Source of the DNA: Paracoccaceae bacterium
GTDB lineage: Bacteria > Pseudomonadota > Alphaproteobacteria > Rhodobacterales > Rhodobacteraceae
Reading direction: 5' to 3'
DNA length: 10,785 nt
NCBI GenBank assembly: GCA_007129775.1
Contig: SKUV01000359.1
Coordinates: 1-10,785, forward strand
The position numbers and the translations under genes are program-made. The notes beneath the pieces were generated by a model. The model did no database searches. It saw nothing but the letters and a program-made list of their open reading frames with translations, and was not told where the DNA came from. Positions 6,869 to 10,785 of the stretch are shown piece after piece (position 1 is the first letter of the stretch; each line of letters begins with the position of its first letter).

Positions 6869-8269
6869 TCACTCCAGTTCATAGGGCAGGGTGCCGCGGG
6901 CATCTGGATTGACCCTCAGCCGCCGTTCCAGCGGCGGCACGGCGCGCTGATGGCACTCGCGCCGCTCGCAGATGCGGCAGGAAATCCCGATCGGCTCGAA
7001 CGCGGCCTCGCGGGTCAGATCCATGTCATCTGTATAGACCAGCGCATCGGCGTGGCGCAGCTCGCACCCCAGCCCGATGGCGTACCGCCGCACCGGCGCC
7101 CGGAATGACCCGCCCGGTTTCGACACATCCCGCGCCAGACAGAAATAGCGCACGCCGTCCGGGGTCTGGGCCAGTTGCCTCAGGAAGCGGCCCGGCGTCT
7201 CGAAGGCGCGGTGCACGTTCCACAGCGGGCACGCCCCGCCGAAACGCGCGAATTGCAGCCGCGTCGCGGAATGGCGCTTGGTGATCGTGCCGGCCTGATC
7301 GACCCGGACAAAGAAGAACGGGATCCCCTTTTGCCCTGGCCGCTGCAAGGTGGAAAGCCGGTGCGACACCTGCTCGATCGAGGCGCCGAAGATCTCGGCC
7401 AGCCGCTCCAGATCGTGGCGCGTCTCGCGCGCGGCGTCCAGAAACCGCGCATAGGGCATGAGCGCCGCGCCGGCGAAATAATTGGCCATGCCGATCCGGG
7501 CGATAGCGCGGGCCTCTGGCGTCTGAAAGCGCGCGAGGTCGAGCGTCGCCTCGATCAGCGGTTCGCGGGTTATCAGAGCGACCTGATGCAACAGCTGGAA
7601 ACGCCGCGTCGCCGGTGCGGCATGGGCCTGCAGCACCAGTCGCCCGCCCTCGCGGTCGAGCCGGCGCAGATGGGGGGCCTCGGCCGTCTGCAGCCGGATG
7701 CCGGCGCGGGCGAGCGCGGCCGTCGCGCGTGCCTCGATATCCTGCCCGGGGTCTCCGGCGGTGGCGAAATGCTCGGCCGCGCGGTCCACCGCGTCGATGT
7801 AATTGTCGCAATAGTGAAAGAAATCGCGCACCTCTTCCCATGGGCTGGGGCGCAGGGCGGCATCCTCACGGCCCAGCGCCTCGTCGAGCGAGGCGAGCCG
7901 CTCATGGGTCTGGCGATAGGCGCGGTGCAGTTCCAGAAACGCCCGCGCCAGCGCCGGCGCGTTTGAGGCCGCAAGGCGCAGATCGCCCAGCGGCGGAGTG
8001 AGACTGCCGAAAACCGGATCGGCCAGCGCCTCGCGCATGTCCGAGACGATGCGCGCGCTGTCGCCTGTGGACAACTCGCCCACATCCAGCCCGAATTCCC
8101 GCGCCAGCGCCAGCACGACGCCGGCCGACACCGGACGGTTGTTGTTTTCCATCTGGTTGAGATAGGGCAGCGACACGCCGAGTTTCGCGGCGAAATCCTT
8201 CTGCGTCAGGCCAAGCCGCGTGCGCGTTTCGCGCAGCTTCGTTCCGGCATAGAGTTTCTGGCCGGCCAT
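6869..8269 (-). CDS. ScfR-family XRE regulator (PccR/RamB/MccR-like)
   Basis: This is a 466-residue cytoplasmic transcription factor of the short-chain fatty acyl-CoA regulator family. Members sense acyl-CoAs and control acetate or propionate assimilation. Residues 8-65 form a Cro/CI-type helix-turn-helix (LRETRTRLGLTQKDFAAKLG, then VSLPYLNQMENNNRPVSA). The middle (about 170-300) resembles the IrrE/DUF955 peptidase fold, but the zinc motif HExxH is reduced to HQVAL at H228, so it should not be a protease. The C-terminal ScfR domain (about 310-460) has GGACPLWNVHRAF (C347) and the Cys cluster CRICERRECHQRA (C431, C434, C439), as usual in the family. The ATG at 8269 follows GAGGGG by 8 bases. 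It lies 65 bp downstream of prs on the same strand, and the gap carries two TTTGCAAA boxes that suggest autoregulation. Which subgroup it belongs to, and so which acyl-CoA it senses, cannot be settled here; no pcc, prp or glyoxylate-cycle genes are adjacent. Confidence 0.9.
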   Translation of the reverse strand: MAGQKLYAGTKLRETRTRLGLTQKDFAAKLGVSLPYLNQMENNNRPVSAGVVLALAREFGLDVGELSTGDSARIVSDMREALADPVFGSLTPPLGDLRLAASNAPALARAFLELHRAYRQTHERLASLDEALGREDAALRPSPWEEVRDFFHYCDNYIDAVDRAAEHFATAGDPGQDIEARATAALARAGIRLQTAEAPHLRRLDREGGRLVLQAHAAPATRRFQLLHQVALITREPLIEATLDLARFQTPEARAIARIGMANYFAGAALMPYARFLDAARETRHDLERLAEIFGASIEQVSHRLSTLQRPGQKGIPFFFVRVDQAGTITKRHSATRLQFARFGGACPLWNVHRAFETPGRFLRQLAQTPDGVRYFCLARDVSKPGGSFRAPVRRYAIGLGCELRHADALVYTDDMDLTREAAFEPIGISCRICERRECHQRAVPPLERRLRVNPDARGTLPYELE

Positions 8270-8285
8270 CGCGCGCGCCCCTCGT

Positions 8286-8316
8286 TTTGCAAATCGACCT
8301 TGGCATGGTTTGCAAA
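8286..8316. promoter_or_regulatory. Tandem TTTGCAAA operator pair upstream of the ScfR regulator
   Basis: There are two perfect 8-bp palindromes TTTGCAAA at 8286-8293 and 8309-8316, 15 bases apart (23 bp centre to centre, about two helical turns). The proximal box ends 2 bases from the regulator's ribosome binding site (8278-8283). From memory, PccR of Rhodobacter sphaeroides binds TTTGCAAA-N4-TTTGCAAA, and the corynebacterial RamB site also contains TTTGCAAA, so this is very probably an ScfR operator. I found no other perfect copy in the window. The 23-bp offset equals that between -35 and -10 hexamers, so bound protein would cover any promoter in this gap. Confidence 0.75.
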
Positions 8317-8334
8317 GCGGTGGAAGGGCGGGCT

Positions 8335-9354
8335 TCAGCCCCGCTGATAAAGCCCTTCGTAGATCGGCAGGATCGTGTCGTGTTCGAACAGCGACGAGAC
8401 GCTGGTGCCGGACCAGATGTTCAGGATCGCCTGCGCGAACATCGGTGCGGTCGGCACGATGCGGATATTGGCGGTGTTTCTGACGGCCTCGGTCGGTTCG
8501 ATCGAGTCGGTGATCACCAGCGATTTCATCGCCGATCCGCTGATCCGCTCCACCGCAGGGCCCGACAACACGCCATGGGTGATATAGGCATGCACCTCGG
8601 TCGCGCCTTCGGCCAGCAGCAGATCGGCGGCCTTCACCAGCGTGCCGGCGGTGTCGCAGATGTCATCGACGATGATACAGGTCTTGCCAGCGACCTCGCC
8701 GATGACCGTCATCTCGGCGACCTCGCCGGGGTTGGTGCGACGCTTGTCTACGATGGCGAGCCCGCAATTCACCCGTTTGGCCAACTCCCGCGCCCGGGCG
8801 ACGCCGCCCACATCGGGCGAGACCACGATCACATCTTCCATCCGCCCGCGGAACTGATGCTCCAGATCCAGCGCGAAGATCGGCGCGGCATAGAGGTTGT
8901 CCACCGGAATGTCGAAAAAGCCCTGAATCTGCGCGGCATGCAGATCGAGCGTCAGCACCCGTTCCACCCCGGCCTCGGCGATCAGGTTGGCCACCAGCTT
9001 GGCCGAAATCGGGGTGCGCGCCTTGGTCCTCCGGTCCTGCCGGGCATAGCCGAAATAGGGGATCACCGCCGTGATCCGCGCTGCCGAGGACCGGCGCAGC
9101 GCATCGGCGATGATCAGCAATTCCATCAGGTTGTCGTTGGCCGGGTTCGATGTGGGTTGGATGATGAACATGTCCTCGCCGCGGACATTCTCGAACACCT
9201 CGACGAAAATCTCCTGATCGTTGAACCGTTCGACCCGAGCTTCCACCAGACTGACCGACATGCCCCGATGCAGCGACATGCGCCGGGCGATGGCGCTGGC
9301 GAGGGGGCGATTGGCATTGCCCGAAACGAGTTTGGGTTCGATCACGACGGCCAT
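8335..9354 (-). CDS. prs: Ribose-phosphate pyrophosphokinase (PRPP synthetase)
   Basis: This enzyme makes 5-phosphoribosyl 1-diphosphate from ribose 5-phosphate and ATP, feeding purine, pyrimidine, histidine, tryptophan and NAD synthesis in the cytoplasm. The product is 339 residues, slightly longer than the usual ~315 of the class I enzyme. Visible motifs are FIIQPTSNPANDNLMELLI (about 63-81), the ATP-site YFGYARQDRR (100-109), DLHA (137-140), the ribose-phosphate region SPDVGGVARARELA (179-192), the flexible-loop KRR (204-206), and the PRPP-binding VDDICDTAGTL (229-239). The frame also opens at a TTG at 9360, but AGGA (9366-9363) is 8 bases from ATG 9354 and only 2 from the TTG, so ATG is chosen. 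It is followed after 65 bp by the ScfR regulator gene. Upstream on the same strand is the TRAP transporter gene, 127 bp away, so prs probably has its own promoter. Confidence 0.97.
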   Translation of the reverse strand: MAVVIEPKLVSGNANRPLASAIARRMSLHRGMSVSLVEARVERFNDQEIFVEVFENVRGEDMFIIQPTSNPANDNLMELLIIADALRRSSAARITAVIPYFGYARQDRRTKARTPISAKLVANLIAEAGVERVLTLDLHAAQIQGFFDIPVDNLYAAPIFALDLEHQFRGRMEDVIVVSPDVGGVARARELAKRVNCGLAIVDKRRTNPGEVAEMTVIGEVAGKTCIIVDDICDTAGTLVKAADLLLAEGATEVHAYITHGVLSGPAVERISGSAMKSLVITDSIEPTEAVRNTANIRIVPTAPMFAQAILNIWSGTSVSSLFEHDTILPIYEGLYQRG

Positions 9355-9392
9355 GGGCAATGTCCTGTTGCGGCCCGTCCGGGCGGGAGGGG

Positions 9393-9419
9393 CGGGGGAA
9401 TCGTTGGCTGCCCCCGATT
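9393..9419 (-). other. Inverted repeats with two alternative pairings upstream of prs
   Basis: CGGGGG (9393-9398) can pair with CCCCCG (9411-9416), or AATCG (9399-9403) can pair with CGATT (9415-9419). The two stems exclude each other. The region lies 39-65 bases before the prs start and downstream of the TRAP gene on the same strand. No T-tract follows, so it is not a standard terminator. It could be leader structure or chance. Confidence 0.3.
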
Positions 9420-9481
9420 AGCACCGGGCCGCGCGGTTGCAAACCTCACGCGTCTGTCCGGGCCGTGGGTGCGGGGCGGCG

Positions 9482-10785
9482 CTATCGGGCCAGCCCAGGC
9501 CCGTCACCCGGTGATCGCACGCCTCTTGCCCGATACCAGTTGAGCCCGAGCAGCCCCAGCAGCACCACCGCGCCGATCGCCTGCAACCCGAGATCGGGCA
9601 GAAAGCTGTCCGCGAGTGCCGGGATGAACGAACCCAGACTGTAGTCGGGAGCGAAGACCGCCGCGGTCGCCGGGATCACCGCGAGCCGCGATATGGGGTC
9701 GAGCCATGTGAAGAGGTAGCCTTCGATCGCCGCGGCAAAGGCCACCAGCGCGATGATGGCGACCGCTCCGGTCCAGAGCAGAACGGGCAAGGGCCCGCCG
9801 AGGATGATTTCCGGGTTGAAGACCATGAAGAGCGGGATCAGGTAGAGGCCCTTGGCGAATTTCCACGCCTGGATACTCGTTTCCATCGGCTTGGCCCCGG
9901 CCACTGCTGCGCCGGCAAAGCCGGCCAGTGCCACCGGCGGGGTGACGTTGCTATCCTGCGAATACCAGAACACCACCAGATGGGCGATCAGCAGCGGGAT
10001 GCCGAATTCCTGGGACAGGGCCGGCCCGACCAGAATGATCAGCACGATGTAGGAGGCCGTCACCGGCAGGCCGAGCCCGAGGATGAGGCTCGCGATCAGC
10101 ACCAGACCGAGCGCGGCGACGATATTGCCCCCCGACAGCGCGATCATCATCGACGAGAACTTGAGCCCGAGCCCCGTCAGCCCCACCACACCCACGATGA
10201 TGCCCGCCACCCCGCAGGCGATGGACACGGCCACCGCGTTGCGCGCGCCCAGCGCCAGCGCCTCGAGCAGTTTCGAAACGCCGGTCACCATCGCCTGCAC
10301 CGCCACCGCCCCGGTCAGCGGCTTGCCCCGGCGCGGGTCGATGAACACGATCACCACCGCCGCCCGCAGCGCTGCCACGGCGATGATCGTGACGATGGCC
10401 CAGAACCCCACCCGCATCGGCGAATAATTGTTCATCAGCAGCCAGACCAGAAGCAGCAGCGGCACGATGAACTGCCAGCCCGCCGCCATGACCTTGCGCA
10501 CGACGGGCAAGTCCTTTGCCTCCATGCCCTTCATTCCGGTCTTCATGGCCACGATATGCACGAACAGATAGACCGTGCCGAGATAGAGGACCGCAGGGAA
10601 GATCGAGACCAGAACGATCTCGATATAGGGAATGTTGGTGTATTCCGAGATCAGGAAGGCCCCGGCGCCCATCAGCGGCGGCGTGATCTGCCCGCCGGTG
10701 GAGGCCGCGGCCTCGATCCCGCCGGCCTGTTTGGGTTTGTAGCCCAGCCGCTTCATCAGCGGGATGGTAAACGCGCCGGTGGTGA
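9482..10785 (-). CDS. TAXI-type fused TRAP transporter permease, 5' end cut by window edge
   Basis: This is the C-terminal 433 codons of a fused TRAP permease (small DctQ-like and large DctM-like parts in one chain), a cation-gradient-driven inner-membrane importer that works with a TAXI-family periplasmic receptor. The frame is open to the right edge, reading TTGAFTIPLMKRLGYKP, so the true start lies outside; the ATG at 10756 is internal. Family marks are GGIEAAASTGGQITPPLMGA (about 10665-10725), ASLILGLGLPVTASYIVLII (around 10030-10095), and QDSNVTPPVALAGFAGAAVA (around 9900-9965). About ten or more hydrophobic helices are visible, and the gene ends in an Arg/Gly-rich tail with TAG at 9482-9484. 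Substrates of this type include C4-dicarboxylates and amino acids, but none can be assigned here. The receptor gene would be expected upstream, beyond the window. Confidence 0.92.
   Translation of the reverse strand, partial: TTGAFTIPLMKRLGYKPKQAGGIEAAASTGGQITPPLMGAGAFLISEYTNIPYIEIVLVSIFPAVLYLGTVYLFVHIVAMKTGMKGMEAKDLPVVRKVMAAGWQFIVPLLLLVWLLMNNYSPMRVGFWAIVTIIAVAALRAAVVIVFIDPRRGKPLTGAVAVQAMVTGVSKLLEALALGARNAVAVSIACGVAGIIVGVVGLTGLGLKFSSMMIALSGGNIVAALGLVLIASLILGLGLPVTASYIVLIILVGPALSQEFGIPLLIAHLVVFWYSQDSNVTPPVALAGFAGAAVAGAKPMETSIQAWKFAKGLYLIPLFMVFNPEIILGGPLPVLLWTGAVAIIALVAFAAAIEGYLFTWLDPISRLAVIPATAAVFAPDYSLGSFIPALADSFLPDLGLQAIGAVVLLGLLGLNWYRARGVRSPGDGPGLAR

Noticed and set aside
8287..9543. 418-codon plus-strand open frame opposite prs
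   Set aside because: It is antisense to a textbook prs gene with all catalytic motifs. Its translation is rich in His, Arg, Gly and Asp with no family resemblance. Long antisense frames are common in GC-rich genes.

Overview
The window is GC-rich, densely packed chromosomal DNA that looks alphaproteobacterial, most likely from the order Rhodobacterales (Rhodobacteraceae/Roseobacteraceae). The pointers are a GcrA-type cell-cycle regulator (a family confined to alphaproteobacteria), a DnaE replicase with an E. coli-like degenerate PHP domain, an ScfR-family (PccR/RamB/MccR-like) acyl-CoA-sensing regulator, and a TAXI-type fused TRAP transporter permease. Species cannot be fixed from the sequence alone. 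I see no IS element, integrase, CRISPR array, tRNA or rRNA, so this reads as core genome.

Layout. At the left edge gcrA runs leftward out of the window (1-446, minus strand). Its short leader holds a terminator-like hairpin between a plausible sigma-70 promoter and the ribosome binding site. Diverging from it is an ABC-2 type permease (604-1407, plus), whose 3' end overlaps by 19 bp the end of a convergent ten-helix EamA/DMT exporter gene (1389-2294, minus). After a 290-bp non-coding gap comes dnaE, the catalytic subunit of the replicative polymerase (2585-6028, plus). It converges on an orphan CoxG/SRPBCC gene (6080-6553, minus). A 50-residue single-helix membrane protein gene (6713-6865, plus) follows and ends 3 bp from the convergent end of the ScfR-type regulator (6869-8269, minus). 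Upstream of the regulator on the same strand are prs, PRPP synthetase (8335-9354, minus), and the 3' part of a fused TRAP transporter gene (9482-10785, minus) that runs off the right edge.

How the genes work together. prs and dnaE are housekeeping genes for nucleotide precursor supply and DNA replication, and gcrA is cell-cycle control. The others are transporters or small accessory proteins with no shared pathway visible here. The most informative non-coding signal is a pair of perfect TTTGCAAA palindromes, 23 bp centre to centre, in the 65-bp gap between prs and the ScfR regulator. They match the operator half-site I recall for the Rhodobacter sphaeroides propionyl-CoA regulator PccR, and they sit directly on the regulator's own translation start region, which suggests autoregulation. 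I found no convincing wholly new multi-gene system. The best leads are this operator pair, the hairpin in the gcrA leader and a promoter-like sequence shared by two intergenic regions.
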